A DNA stretch of 64,000 bases from Rubellimicrobium aerolatum (GTDB lineage: Bacteria; Pseudomonadota; Alphaproteobacteria; Rhodobacterales; Rhodobacteraceae), in contig NZ_JAGGJP010000003.1 in assembly GCF_017872975.1 (NCBI RefSeq), positions 1 to 64,000 of the forward strand, written 5' to 3'. A program made the translations under genes and the position numbers. Numbering within the stretch: position 1 is the first letter of the stretch; each line of letters starts with the position of its first letter. The notes under the pieces are model-generated. The model did not search any database. It was not told the DNA's origin and was given only the letters and a program-made list of their open reading frames with translations. Positions 32,063 to 41,107 of the stretch are shown one piece after another.

Positions 32063-32347
32063 TCAGGCCGTCGCGACCGGAGCCGCGCCGGTCGCCTTCA
32101 CGCGGGCGGCCAGGCGCGAGATCTTGCGCGACGCGGTGTTCTTCTTGACCACGCCCTTGCTGACGCCGCGCATCAGCTCCGGCTGGGCCTGGCGCAGCGC
32201 CTCGCGGGCGGCGGCGTTGTCGCCCGAGGCGATCGCCTCCTCGACCTTGCGCAGGAAGGTGCGGATGCGCGAGCGGCGCATCTTGTTGATCTTGAAACGG
32301 GCCTCGCTCTGGCGGGCGCGCTTCGCGGACTGGGGCGTATTGGCCAT
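32063..32347 (-). CDS. rpsT: 30S ribosomal protein S20
   Basis: 94 residues, lysine/arginine-rich. The start [20 protein letters not shown] and the block [17 protein letters not shown] are typical of bS20. It binds 16S rRNA early in small-subunit assembly. It is a single-gene unit with its own promoter (32389-32417) and terminator, next to dnaA as in many alphaproteobacteria. Confidence 0.97.
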   Translation of the reverse strand: MANTPQSAKRARQSEARFKINKMRRSRIRTFLRKVEEAIASGDNAAAREALRQAQPELMRGVSKGVVKKNTASRKISRLAARVKATGAAPVATA

Positions 32348-32388
32348 GTGATGTCGTCCCGCGGCAGGGGTTTAAATCTGAAGCCGCG

Positions 32389-32417
32389 TCCCTAGACGGG
32401 ATGTGGGTAAGTGTCAA
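32389..32417 (-). promoter_or_regulatory. Sigma70-type promoter of rpsT
   Basis: Minus strand: perfect TTGACA, 17-base spacer, TAGGGA. A second TTGACA occurs about 35 bp further upstream, without a matching -10. The predicted start is about 35 bp before the rpsT ATG. Confidence 0.65.
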
Positions 32418-32451
32418 CCGACTGGCGGGACGAAGTTGCCGGCTGTCAACT

Positions 32452-33306
32452 CTAGCCCTGGCACTCCGGGCAGTAGAAGCTCGACCGCCCCGACTGCACG
32501 ACCCGCGCGACGGTGCCGCCGCAGCCCTCGGTGCGGCAGGGCTGGCCCGCCTGATCGTAGACGCGGAACGAATGCTGGAAATACCCCAGCTCCCCATTCG
32601 CCTGCCGATGGTCGCGCAGGGACGACCCCCCGGCCTCGATCGCCTCCTCCAAAACCGCCCGGATGGCCGCCACGAGGCAGGCGACCTCCTCCGCCGTCAC
32701 CCGGCCCGCCGGCCGCAAGGGGCTGATTCCCGCCCGCGCCAAGGCTTCCGAGACATAGATGTTCCCCAATCCCGCCACGATCCCCTGGTCGAGCAGCAGC
32801 GCCTTAACCGGCGCGGCCCGCCCCCGGAACGCCGCCTCTAGCCCCTCGGGGGAAAACCCGTTGCCCAGCGGCTCCGGCCCCAGCGCCCGCAGCAGTCGGT
32901 GATTCCCCACCTCTCCCGTGGGCCACAGGTCCATCGCCCCGAACCGCCGCGCGTCGTTGAAGGTCACGCGCGCGCCGCCCTCCATCTCGAACACCACATG
33001 GTCGTGCGGCCCCGGAGCCGCACCCACGTCGTGGTGGAACCCGCCCAGCACCGCGCCGCCCACCAGCATCCGCCCCGACATCCCCAGATGCGCGATCAGC
33101 GTCTCGCCCGAATCGAGGTCGAGCAGCAGATACTTCGACCGCCGCCCCAGCCGCTCCACCCGCGCGCCGGTCAGCCGCTCGGCCATGCGCTCGGGGAACG
33201 GCCAGCGCAGGTCCGGCCGGCGCACCTCGGCCCGCGCGATCCGCCGCCCCTCCATCACGGGCAGCAGGCCGCGGCGCACCGTCTCGACCTCGGGCAGCTC
33301 GGGCAT
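32452..33306 (-). CDS. mutM: Formamidopyrimidine-DNA glycosylase
   Basis: 284 residues. The catalytic N-terminus [14 protein letters not shown] (proline-2 nucleophile, glutamate-3) is exact. HLGMSGRM and [16 protein letters not shown] follow, and the C-terminal zinc finger reads C-RTEGC ... YCPEC. It excises 8-oxoguanine and formamidopyrimidines and cuts the resulting abasic site. It is divergent from ubiE and sits directly upstream of rpsT on the same strand. Confidence 0.97.
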   Translation of the reverse strand: MPELPEVETVRRGLLPVMEGRRIARAEVRRPDLRWPFPERMAERLTGARVERLGRRSKYLLLDLDSGETLIAHLGMSGRMLVGGAVLGGFHHDVGAAPGPHDHVVFEMEGGARVTFNDARRFGAMDLWPTGEVGNHRLLRALGPEPLGNGFSPEGLEAAFRGRAAPVKALLLDQGIVAGLGNIYVSEALARAGISPLRPAGRVTAEEVACLVAAIRAVLEEAIEAGGSSLRDHRQANGELGYFQHSFRVYDQAGQPCRTEGCGGTVARVVQSGRSSFYCPECQG

Positions 33307-33427
33307 GATTGGGTCCTTTCGCGGGCAGGGCGTCCCCTATAAGGACCCGGACGCGAGGCCCCACAAGCCTTGGCAAGTCACGACCGCGCGCCACCCTCCG
33401 GCGCGCAACCCCAAGCGAGCCGGACCC

Positions 33428-34183
33428 ATGCCCGATCACAGCCGCGACCAGACGACCCATTTCGGCTTCGAGACCATCCCCGAGGCCGACAAGGCGGGCC
33501 GCGTCCAGGGCGTCTTCACCTCGGTCGCCGCGCGCTACGACCTGATGAACGACCTGATGAGCGGCGGGCTCCACCGGCTCTGGAAGGACGCGATGCTCGA
33601 CTGGCTCGCGCCCCGGCCGGGGATGCGCGCGCTCGACGTGGCGGGCGGCACCGGCGACATCGCCTTCCGCCTCCTGCGCCGCGCGCCCGGCGCCCATGTC
33701 ACCGTGCTCGACCTCACCGAATCGATGCTGGTCGAGGGGCGCCGCCGGGCCGAGGCGCAGGCCCTCGCCGACCGCCTGACCTGGGTCGCGGGCGACGCCA
33801 TGGCACTCCCGTTCCCGGACGCGACCTTCGACAGCTACACCATCTCCTTCGGCATCCGGAACGTCACCCGCCCCGAGGCCGCGCTGGCCGAGGCCTTCCG
33901 CGTGCTGAAACGCGGCGGCCGCCTCCTCGTGCTCGAATTCTCGCAGGTGCCGGTGCCGCTCCTGCAGGCGGCCTACGACCTCTACTCCTTCAACGTGATC
34001 CCCCGCATGGGCCAGGCCGTCACCGGCGACCGCGCGAGCTATCAATACCTCGTCGAATCGATCCGCCGCTTCCCGGATCAGGAGACCTTCCTCGGCCTGA
34101 TCCGGCAGGCGGGCTTCCGGAACGCCAGCTTCCGCAACCTGTCCTTGGGCGTGGCCTGCCTCCACTCCGCCTGGAAGATCTGA
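33428..34183 (+). CDS. ubiE: Ubiquinone/menaquinone biosynthesis C-methyltransferase UbiE
   Basis: 251 residues. Signature blocks are [40 protein letters not shown] (SAM binding) and [13 protein letters not shown]. It methylates 2-polyprenyl-6-methoxy-1,4-benzoquinol in ubiquinone synthesis. Its TGA overlaps the ATG of ubiB, so the two quinone genes are coupled. A TATAAG hexamer near 33337 may be part of its promoter. Confidence 0.96.
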   Translation: MPDHSRDQTTHFGFETIPEADKAGRVQGVFTSVAARYDLMNDLMSGGLHRLWKDAMLDWLAPRPGMRALDVAGGTGDIAFRLLRRAPGAHVTVLDLTESMLVEGRRRAEAQALADRLTWVAGDAMALPFPDATFDSYTISFGIRNVTRPEAALAEAFRVLKRGGRLLVLEFSQVPVPLLQAAYDLYSFNVIPRMGQAVTGDRASYQYLVESIRRFPDQETFLGLIRQAGFRNASFRNLSLGVACLHSAWKI

Positions 34184-35709
34184 TGCGCGGGCCGGTCAAC
34201 ATCGTCCGCCTGCTGCGGACGGGCGCGACCTTCGAGAGGACCGGGGCCATGACCCAGATCCTCGACGCCATGCAGGCCCCGCCTCTCCTGCGCGGGCTGG
34301 TGCGCGGGCTCGTGTGGCCCTTCCGCTGGCTGGGCTATGCGGGCGACCCCGCCATGCCCCCCGTCACGCGCGCCATCACCGCGCTCGGCCCCGCCTACGT
34401 CAAGTTCGGCCAGATCCTTTCCACCCGCCCCGACATCGTGGGCGAAGGCCTCGTCCAGCAGCTCCGCATCCTCCAGGACCGCCTGCCCCCCTTCCCCACC
34501 CCCGTCGCCAGGGCCGCCGTCGCCGCCGATCTCGGCCGCCCGGTGGACGAGCTGTTCTCCGAGTTCTCCGAGCCCGTCGCCGCCGCCTCCATCGCCCAGG
34601 TCCACCGCGCGCGCCTCCGCGCCACGGGCGAGGAGGTGGCCGTCAAGGTGCTCCGCCCCGGCATCGAGCGCGCCTTCCGCCGCGACATCGACGCCTTCCG
34701 CTTCGCCGCCCGCACGCTCGACCTGTTCGTGCCGCAGACCCGCCGCCTGCGCCCCATCGACGTGATCGCCCATTTCGAGGGCGTCGTGCGCGGCGAGCTC
34801 GACCTCCGGCTCGAAAGCGCTTCCGCCTCCGAGTTCGCCGACACCACCAAGGACGATCCGGGCTTCCGCGTCCCCGCCGTCCGCTGGGCCCATTCGGGCA
34901 AGCGCGTGATGACGCTCGACTGGGTGGAAGGCATCGGCGCCGCCGACGTGGAGGCCCTGCGCGCCCAGGGCCACGACACCGAGGACCTCGCCCGCCGCGT
35001 CCTCCAGCTCTTCCTGCGCCACGCGCTGCGGGACGGCTACTTCCACGGCGACATGCACCAGGGCAACCTCAAGGTGGACGCCGAGGGCAACATCGTCGCC
35101 TACGACTTCGGCATCATGGGCCGGATCGACGACTACACCCGCCGCGTCTACGCCGAGATCCTGTTCGGCTTCATCCAGCGCGACTACCGCCGCGTGGCCG
35201 AGGTCCATTTCGAGGCCGGCTACGTCCCCGCCGACCGCAGCGTGGACCAGTTCGCCCAGGCCCTGCGCGCGGTGGGCGAGCCGATCTTCGGCATGGACGC
35301 CTCCCAGATCGCCATGAGCCGCCTCCTCGCCTATCTCTTCGAGGTGACGGAGCGCTTCGGGATGCAGACCCGGACCGAGCTCATCCTCCTCCAGCGCACC
35401 ATGGTCGTGGTGGAGGGCGTGGCCCGCACGCTCGACCCCCGCATGAACATCTGGGACGGCGCGCGGCCCGTGGTCGAAGGCTACATCCGCGATTCGCTGG
35501 GCCCCCTGGCGCTGGCCCGCGACCTCGCCCGCTCGGCCCGCATCCTTGCCCGCTTCTCGCCCCGCCTCCCGGAGCTGGCGCGCGAGGGCCTGATCCGCAC
35601 CGCGACCCCGCCCGCCCCCTGGCGCCCCGGCCTCCTCGCCGCCGCGCTCTACATGGCCGCCGGCGCGGCGCTGGCCGTCCTGGGCGGCCTCATCGCCGGC
35701 GTGCTCTGA
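34183..35709 (+). CDS. ubiB: Ubiquinone biosynthesis ATPase/kinase-like UbiB
   Basis: 508 residues of the ABC1/ADCK/UbiB kinase-like family. The family-specific KFGQ motif lies in PAYVKFGQILSTRPDI, followed by an alanine-rich nucleotide loop PVAAASIAQVHRA, EVAVKVLRPGI (lysine), YFHGDMHQGN (catalytic loop) and YDFGIMG (metal). Two hydrophobic C-terminal segments (about 470-505) anchor it to the membrane. It supports ubiquinone synthesis, probably by extracting precursors. It starts inside the ubiE stop codon. Confidence 0.96.
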   Translation: MRGPVNIVRLLRTGATFERTGAMTQILDAMQAPPLLRGLVRGLVWPFRWLGYAGDPAMPPVTRAITALGPAYVKFGQILSTRPDIVGEGLVQQLRILQDRLPPFPTPVARAAVAADLGRPVDELFSEFSEPVAAASIAQVHRARLRATGEEVAVKVLRPGIERAFRRDIDAFRFAARTLDLFVPQTRRLRPIDVIAHFEGVVRGELDLRLESASASEFADTTKDDPGFRVPAVRWAHSGKRVMTLDWVEGIGAADVEALRAQGHDTEDLARRVLQLFLRHALRDGYFHGDMHQGNLKVDAEGNIVAYDFGIMGRIDDYTRRVYAEILFGFIQRDYRRVAEVHFEAGYVPADRSVDQFAQALRAVGEPIFGMDASQIAMSRLLAYLFEVTERFGMQTRTELILLQRTMVVVEGVARTLDPRMNIWDGARPVVEGYIRDSLGPLALARDLARSARILARFSPRLPELAREGLIRTATPPAPWRPGLLAAALYMAAGAALAVLGGLIAGVL

Positions 35710-35725
35710 CACCCCCTCCTTGGTC

Positions 35726-36090
35726 CGCCACCAAGATCCGCGCCCGACGGACCATGTCCGACCGGCCGGGCCCTCCTGGCGGCCGAAGCCTCCGCACCCG
35801 CCCGAGCAGCCCCGAGCGAAGGGACTCGGCCTCCATGATCCGCCGCCAAGGACCGATGCCCAAGCGCGACGGTCCATGCCTGACCCGCCGATCCGCCCAA
35901 CCGTCGGAGCCCATGCACCCGCCCGGCAACGCCGGACAACCGGACCCGGCCCCGAACGCCGCCGCCAAGGATCGATGCCCCAGCCTGATGGCCGCCATCG
36001 ACAGGCCCTCCCCGACCGCCGAGTCGCGACGGTCGCGCCTTGACGGCCGCCGTGTCCGGCCCGGCATCATCGGACCGCCCTTCACGTCGC
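35726..36090. repeat. Three degenerate tandem units of about 117-119 bp
   Basis: Core sequence cgccgccaagga-cgatgccc occurs at 35841 and 35960, with a weaker copy (cgccaccaagatccgcgccc) at 35726. A second landmark, gcacccgcccg, recurs at 35794 and 35915. The three units fill the gap between ubiB and flgD. No protein-like frame spans them. Confidence 0.5.
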
Positions 36091-36093
36091 CCC

Positions 36094-36756
36094 TCACCCC
36101 GCCCGCCGCAGCCCCGTCACCGCCGAGGAGGCCACCGTCGCGCCCCCTTCCATGACCAGCACCGTCGCGCCGTTCTCCGTCCGCACCTCCGTCACCGTGC
36201 CATAGACCTCCGCCACCTTCGACCCGAGCACCTGCCCGTCCTTCAGGCTCACCACCTCGAAGCTGTAGAGCCCGCTCGCCAGCGGCGAGCCGTCCTCGCC
36301 CACCCCCGCCCACTCGACCGGCTCCGAGGAGACGGGGATCGCGCCCCGCGCCACCTCCCGGCCCGATGGATCGCGGACCACGAGCTGCGCCTCGTCCGCC
36401 GCCGAATCGACGGACGGCACGATCGTCACGGGCGATCCGTCGAACCGCGCCGGCATCGCCGCCCGCGCCTCCTGCCCGACCCAGCCCGCCATCACCCCCA
36501 GCCCCGACAGCGCGAGCTGCGCCGACAGGCTGTTCAGCAGGTCGTTGGTCTTCACCTGCTGCTCCACCCCGGAGAACGTCGCGAGCTGAGTCGCGTAGTC
36601 CGACGAATCGGTGGGGTTCAGCGGGTCCTGGTTCTGCATCTGCGCGGTGAGCATCTTCAGGAAGGTGTTGAAGTCGCTCGAGATCACGCCCGGGGACGTG
36701 GGGGAGGCCGCCGAGGCGGCGGTCGTGGTCGAAGCGGTGACGGTCGAGATGTCCAA
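36094..36756 (-). CDS. flgD: Flagellar hook-capping protein FlgD
   Basis: 220 residues. The N-terminal block FLKMLTAQMQNQDPLNPTDS, then ATFSGVEQQVKTNDLL, is the FlgD signature. The C-terminal half holds the Ig-like/tudor region. It is the scaffold cap for hook assembly in the periplasm and beyond. It lies 9 bp downstream of fliK on the same strand, so the hook-cap and hook-length genes form an operon. Confidence 0.96.
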   Translation of the reverse strand: MDISTVTASTTTAASAASPTSPGVISSDFNTFLKMLTAQMQNQDPLNPTDSSDYATQLATFSGVEQQVKTNDLLNSLSAQLALSGLGVMAGWVGQEARAAMPARFDGSPVTIVPSVDSAADEAQLVVRDPSGREVARGAIPVSSEPVEWAGVGEDGSPLASGLYSFEVVSLKDGQVLGSKVAEVYGTVTEVRTENGATVLVMEGGATVASSAVTGLRRAG

Positions 36757-36765
36757 GATGCTCTC

Positions 36766-38148
36766 CTAGAATCGCAGATCGATGTGGCCCGGCGCGGCGC
36801 GGGGCCGGGCGGCGACGGGAAGGGATTCGGCCAGGGCCGTCCCGGCGCTCCCGACGGCGGCATAGCCGGGACGGTCGGCCCCCTGGGACCGCCCCTGCGA
36901 GGTCGATTCGCGCTGGGAGTCGCCCCCGCCGATCGACACGCTGACCCCGCCCAGCCCCTCCTGCCGCAGTTCCTGGCGCAGCGCCTCCACGTGCCGCCGC
37001 ATCAGGTCGGCAGTGTCGGGCCGCGCGGCCTCGATATGGACGCGAAGCCCGTCGCCCACGACCTCGACGCTCAGGCGCAGCTCGCCCAGCTCCTTGGGGG
37101 CCAAGCTCACCTCGGCCGCGCCCCCGGTCCGAAGCGCAGGCTGCGCCGCGATCTGGCGCGCGACGCTCCGGGCGGTCGCGGCCCCCTCGGGCCCGGGGGC
37201 CGTCGTGGCGAGGGCGGCGAAGCTCCCCGTCGGGGCCGCCCCGCCCTCGGCCGTGCCACGGTCCTCCGCGCGGGTCCGCCCGGGACTGGCCGAGCCTCCG
37301 CCCCGCGCGCGCGCCTCCCGCGCGGCCTCCACCGGCTCGGCCGCGACCGGCGGCCCGGCCCGGACGGGGGCCGGCTCGTCCGTTCCTTCCTGGCGACGCG
37401 CGGCCGAACGGGCCTCCGACCCGCGCTCCGGGAGTCCGGCCGATTCGCCGGCCCGCGCCCGCGTCGGAACGGAGGGAGCGGCTTCGGGACTCCGCGCGGG
37501 GGCCGGCGAAGGGGACGCAGGGTCGCCCAAATCTCCCGGCGACGCCTCGCCCGCCGAGGCGGGCTTCGCGGCCGCTTCCTCGCCTGGGTCGGAAACGGCG
37601 GTCCAGGCCAGCCGCGCCCGGGCCGCGTCCGCCCCGGCGCCGGCCGCCTGTCCCGCCCGCGACGCCACCCCGGTCCCCGGCCCGGCCTGCTCCGCCGCCT
37701 CCGCGACCGGGGCCTCGGCCTCGCCGGCCTCCGCACCCCCAAGGCCCGCCTCGCCCGGCGGCCCCGCCACCTCGCCCTTCGGCGGCAGCGGGAACGGGAC
37801 GGCCGGCCATGGGCCTTCGCCAACGCCAAGCCCGCCCTCCGGGGCCGGGACGCCCGCCTCCGTCCTCGGGGGCGGCGCGGGGATGACCGGAACGACGGCG
37901 GTCGCGACGGCGGCCGCGTCCTCCGTCCTGTCGCGCTCCCCGTCCTCCGTCGCCTCCGGAGGCGATTCGGCCCCATCCGCCTCGCCGGCCCGCGCCGCCT
38001 CCTCGGGCCTGGGCCCGCCGCCGTCCACCAGTCCCGCGAAGCCGTCGTCCCCCGGGGGGGACCGCCCCTCGCCGTCCGCGCGCGCCCTGGGGGCCGCCGG
38101 TCCGACCGGGCCCACCGGGGGCCAACCTGCCGCGATCGCTCCTGCCAT
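36766..38148 (-). CDS. fliK: Flagellar hook-length control protein FliK
   Basis: 460 residues. The first 330 are alanine/proline-rich and low-complexity, as usual for the FliK molecular ruler. The conserved C-terminal domain (about 350-430) contains VSLAPKELGELRLSVEVVGD and LRVHIEAARPDTADLMRRH. It measures hook length and switches the FlhB export gate to filament substrates. It is divergent from the flgJ-like gene, with a CtrA-like box between. Confidence 0.9.
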   Translation of the reverse strand: MAGAIAAGWPPVGPVGPAAPRARADGEGRSPPGDDGFAGLVDGGGPRPEEAARAGEADGAESPPEATEDGERDRTEDAAAVATAVVPVIPAPPPRTEAGVPAPEGGLGVGEGPWPAVPFPLPPKGEVAGPPGEAGLGGAEAGEAEAPVAEAAEQAGPGTGVASRAGQAAGAGADAARARLAWTAVSDPGEEAAAKPASAGEASPGDLGDPASPSPAPARSPEAAPSVPTRARAGESAGLPERGSEARSAARRQEGTDEPAPVRAGPPVAAEPVEAAREARARGGGSASPGRTRAEDRGTAEGGAAPTGSFAALATTAPGPEGAATARSVARQIAAQPALRTGGAAEVSLAPKELGELRLSVEVVGDGLRVHIEAARPDTADLMRRHVEALRQELRQEGLGGVSVSIGGGDSQRESTSQGRSQGADRPGYAAVGSAGTALAESLPVAARPRAAPGHIDLRF

Positions 38149-38190
38149 CCGATTCGTCCTTCTGCGTCACCCCCTTTTCCCGCAGAAAAC

Positions 38191-38207
38191 TTACGAATCC
38201 TTTACCC
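38191..38207. promoter_or_regulatory. CtrA-like box between fliK and flgJ
   Basis: TTAC-GAATCCT-TTACCC. The seven-base spacer itself contains a GAATC (GANTC) site, so methylation could touch the box. It can serve either divergent operon. Confidence 0.4.
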
Positions 38208-38249
38208 GGCCGCGCGAAACTGCCCCGGACACCGATTCCGAGGACGCCC

Positions 38250-38528
38250 ATGAACATTCCCCCGCCGCTGGCCCCACCCGCCGATCCCCTCGCCGCCCGC
38301 GACCACGCCCTGCGCGAGGCCGCCGTGAAGCTCGAGGCCGGGTTCCTCAAGCAGATGCTGAGCGAGGCCGGCCTCGGCCGCGCCCCCGGGGGGATGGGCG
38401 GCGGCGCCGGCGAGGACCAGTTCGCCTCCTTCCTGCTGGAGGAGCAGGCGCTCCGCATGGCCCGCTCCGGCGGGATCGGGCTGGCCGAATCGTTGTTCCA
38501 GGCGCTCAAGGCCCGAGATGCGGCCTGA
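38250..38528 (+). CDS. flgJ: Rod-binding protein, single-domain FlgJ
   Basis: 92 residues matching only the N-terminal rod-cap domain of FlgJ: KLEAGFLKQMLSEAGLG, then FLLEEQALRMARSGGIGLA. There is no muramidase domain, as in other alphaproteobacteria. A separate transglycosylase gene (53413) can supply wall cutting. GAGGA lies five bases before the ATG. Its end overlaps the next gene by 11 bp. Confidence 0.85.
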   Translation: MNIPPPLAPPADPLAARDHALREAAVKLEAGFLKQMLSEAGLGRAPGGMGGGAGEDQFASFLLEEQALRMARSGGIGLAESLFQALKARDAA

Positions 38529-38853
38529 GCCCCTCCCCGACCTCGCCCTCCTGCTGGAGGAGGAGCGCCGCCTGATCCTCGCCGGCGCCTGGGACGGGCT
38601 CCAGGCCCTCGCCCCCCGCAAGGCCGCCGGCCTCGCCGCGCTCCCGCGCGAGGGCGGGGCGGCTCTGGCCCCGCTGGCGCGCGGGCTGGCCCGCAACCAG
38701 GCCCTCCTGTCCGCCGCGCTCGACGGGGTGAGGGAGGCCGTCCGCCGCCGCGCCGCCATGGCGACCATGCGGCGGGGCCTCGTCACCTACGACGCCCAGG
38801 GCCTCCGGGCCGAGCTGCCCACCGCCCCCCCACGGATCGAGCGCAAGGCCTGA
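38518..38853 (+). CDS. FlgN-like export chaperone
   Basis: 111 residues, leucine/alanine/arginine-rich and almost entirely helical. LALLLEEERRLILAGAWDGL, then RKAAGLAAL, resembles FlgN, the chaperone of the hook-filament junction proteins FlgK and FlgL. The C-terminus has YDAQGLRAE, as often seen in short FlgN relatives. The function is inferred from position right after flgJ and from composition. Confidence 0.6.
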   Translation: MRPEPLPDLALLLEEERRLILAGAWDGLQALAPRKAAGLAALPREGGAALAPLARGLARNQALLSAALDGVREAVRRRAAMATMRRGLVTYDAQGLRAELPTAPPRIERKA

Positions 38854-38971
38854 AGCCCGCCTCCGCGCCCCGCGCCCGGCCGTGCCCCCGCACCGCCGGG
38901 CGCGGCCGTTTCAGGCCCTCCCCACGGGCGGCCGCATTTGATTCGAATTGCAGGAATCTCCGCTCGCCGCG

Positions 38972-38988
38972 TTAAGCCCTCCTTCACC
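38972..38988 (+). promoter_or_regulatory. CtrA-like box upstream of flagellin
   Basis: TTAA-GCCCTCC-TTCACC, 158 bp before the fliC start, with a GAATC site at 38954-38958. The intergenic gap 38854-39145 holds no gene. Confidence 0.45.
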
Positions 38989-39145
38989 TCGGGGGCGCAT
39001 GGTGGCCTGGCATCCGATGGATGGCGCAGATGGGGCAAAGCTCCCTCAGCACAGGTCAGAATGACGAACCGCCGACGCGGCCCACTCGCGGCCCCGGCCT
39101 CCCGAAACGCTGGCGCAAAACGCGCATCACGAAGGACCACTCATC

Positions 39146-40615
39146 ATGTCGAGCATTCTGACCAACAACGGCGCGATGGTCGCGCTCCAGACCCTCCGCT
39201 CGGTCAACTCGAACCTCGCCAAGACCCAGAGCGAGATCTCGACGGGCAAGACGGTGGCGACCGCCAAGGACAACGCCTCCATCTGGTCGATCTCCAAGGT
39301 CATGGAGTCCGACGTCAAGGGCTTCCAGTCCATCTCGGACAGCCTGAGCCTCGGCGAATCGACCTTGGCCGTGGCTTCGACCGCCGCCGAGAAAATCACC
39401 GACCTCCTCAAGGACATGAAGGCGACCATCGTCTCCGCCCAGAGCGAGAGCGCGAACCGCGCCACGCTCCAGACCGACGTGGACAAGCTGCGCGACCAGA
39501 TCAAGACCATCGTGGAGGGCGCGCAGTTCAACGGCGTCAACCTCCTCAAGGGCACCGAGTCGATGGACCTGCTGTCCTCGCTCGACCGTAACAGCAACGG
39601 CACCGTGGCCGTTTCCAACATCATCGCCGACCGCAACGACCTGACCACGTCGGCGGGCAAGCTGGGCACCGGCGCGGCCCTGACCGCCCCGACCGTCTCG
39701 GCCTCGCCCGTGGCCAACACGGCCAAGACCGCGACGCTGACCATCGCCGGTTCCGTCGCCATCGGCGACACCTTCACGTTCAAGGTGGGCGACACGGAGG
39801 TGAGTTTCGCCGCCACCGCAGCTACCGTCGCCAACGTCGCCACCGGCCTGACCTCCAAGCTCAACGAACTGGGGCTTTCAGGCCTCACCGCCGCCGCCTC
39901 GGCCGGCGTGCTCACGCTGTCGTCCACCAAGGCCTTCGATGCCACCGCCCTGGTGGCGAGCAACAACGGCTCCGGCACGAGCACCCTGTCCGCCACGACG
40001 ATCGCCGCGCGGGCCGAGACGGTGACCTTCGGCACCACGGCGGTCGCGGAAGGCGACGGCTACCGGGTCGTTCTCGGCGGCCAGAACTTCGACTACGTCG
40101 CCGGCAAGGGCGAGACGATGGAGGACGTGGCCCGCGGGCTGAAGGGGGTCATCGACTCCGCCAAGGTTGCCGGCATCTCCACCAACGTGAGGCTCGACTC
40201 GGCCACCAACCAGTGGTCCCTGCAGATCGACAACAACAGCTCCACCTCCCGAACGCTCACGGCGAGCGGCGCCAAGGGCGGCACGGCCACCGGCGGCCTG
40301 CAGGCCTTGGCGGGCATCGACGTGACGACCAAGGCCAACGCGCAGTCGGCGCTCGCCAACATCGAGACGCTGATCCAGTCCGCCACCAGCGCCGCCGCCT
40401 CGTTCGGGGCCTCGAGCTCGCGCGTGTCGATCCAGAACGACTTCGTGACCAGCCTGACGGACACGATGAAGACCGGCATCGGCAGCCTCGTGGACGCCGA
40501 CATGGAGGAAACCTCGGCGCGGCTCCAGGCGCTGCAGACCCAGCAGCAGCTCGCCGTGCAGTCGCTGTCGATCGCCAACCAGGCGCCGCAGTCGATCCTG
40601 TCGCTCTTCCGCTGA
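39146..40615 (+). CDS. fliC: Flagellin
   Basis: 489 residues. The N-terminal D0/D1 helix (SSILTNNGAMVALQTLRSVN, ISTGKTVATAKDNA) and the C-terminal helix ending LSIANQAPQSILSLFR are classical. The middle (about 170-370) is a variable surface domain, alanine/threonine-rich, with a flagellin-IN-like motif. It is the filament subunit, exported through the flagellar gate. It is monocistronic-looking, with a strong hairpin after its stop, followed by its regulators flaF and flbT. Confidence 0.97.
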   Translation: MSSILTNNGAMVALQTLRSVNSNLAKTQSEISTGKTVATAKDNASIWSISKVMESDVKGFQSISDSLSLGESTLAVASTAAEKITDLLKDMKATIVSAQSESANRATLQTDVDKLRDQIKTIVEGAQFNGVNLLKGTESMDLLSSLDRNSNGTVAVSNIIADRNDLTTSAGKLGTGAALTAPTVSASPVANTAKTATLTIAGSVAIGDTFTFKVGDTEVSFAATAATVANVATGLTSKLNELGLSGLTAAASAGVLTLSSTKAFDATALVASNNGSGTSTLSATTIAARAETVTFGTTAVAEGDGYRVVLGGQNFDYVAGKGETMEDVARGLKGVIDSAKVAGISTNVRLDSATNQWSLQIDNNSSTSRTLTASGAKGGTATGGLQALAGIDVTTKANAQSALANIETLIQSATSAAASFGASSSRVSIQNDFVTSLTDTMKTGIGSLVDADMEETSARLQALQTQQQLAVQSLSIANQAPQSILSLFR

Positions 40616-40622
40616 TCGCGAC

Positions 40623-40648
40623 GGCGGAGGCGTCCCGGCGCCTCCGCC
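40623..40648 (+). terminator. Strong hairpin after flagellin
   Basis: A ten-base-pair perfect GC stem (ggcggaggcg / cgcctccgcc, six-base loop) eight bases after the fliC stop. There is no U-run, so it may act as a 3' stabiliser or partial terminator before flaF. Confidence 0.6.
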
Positions 40649-40705
40649 CCCCTCCCCCGCCGCGGCAAAGCCACGGCCCGTCCTCCGGTCCCGAAAGGAC
40701 ATCGC

Positions 40706-41107
40706 GTGAACGCCATCGAACGAGCCCACCAGGCCTATGCGGGGGCCGCCGCCCCGATCATGACCGACCGGCGCGCCGAGCATCAGGTCTTCTCGACCGT
40801 CACCGCCCGCCTCCACGCCGCCGCAAAGGCCGACCCGGCGGAGCTTGGCGCCTTCCCGCGCCTCGCCGCCGCGCTCCACGACAACCGCCGCCTCTGGACC
40901 CGCCTCGCCGTCGATGTTGCCGACAGCGACAACGGCCTGCCCGCCGAGCTGCGCGCCCGCATCGTCTACCTGGCCAAGTTCACCCTGCATCACAGCTCCC
41001 GCGTCCTGCGGGGCGAGGCCGAGCCGCAGGCGCTGATCGACATCAACACCGCCGTCATGCGGGGCCTCGCCGGGACGCCGGCCGCCCCGGCCCAGGTGCC
41101 GCAATGA
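40706..41107 (+). CDS. flaF: Flagellin synthesis regulator FlaF
   Basis: 133 residues with the FlaF pattern NAIERAHQAYAG, RRAEHQVFSTVTARL, and NRRLWTRLAVDVAD. FlaF is an alphaproteobacterial factor needed for flagellin production and opposed by FlbT. It overlaps flbT by four bases and follows the flagellin gene, as in related genomes. Confidence 0.93.
   Translation: MNAIERAHQAYAGAAAPIMTDRRAEHQVFSTVTARLHAAAKADPAELGAFPRLAAALHDNRRLWTRLAVDVADSDNGLPAELRARIVYLAKFTLHHSSRVLRGEAEPQALIDINTAVMRGLAGTPAAPAQVPQ

Larger units (their letters stand above)
31730..32064. promoter_or_regulatory. GANTC-dense dnaA upstream / origin-like region
   Basis: Fourteen GANTC sites start at 31730, 31794, 31803, 31808, 31829, 31838, 31848, 31857, 31881, 31892, 31958, 31980, 32050 and 32060. 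GANTC is the recognition site of the alphaproteobacterial CcrM methylase. Many spacings are 9-11 or 21-24 bp, near one or two helical turns. The region also holds a perfect 16-bp palindrome (31793-31808, CGAGTCCC/GGGACTCG), a GTCACA-GGCT-TGTGAC inverted repeat (31864-31879), a CtrA-like box and an AT-rich run (aaattttt, 31898). 31435-31729 has no recognised feature. I infer dnaA control and possibly the origin; no classical DnaA boxes are visible. Confidence 0.6.
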
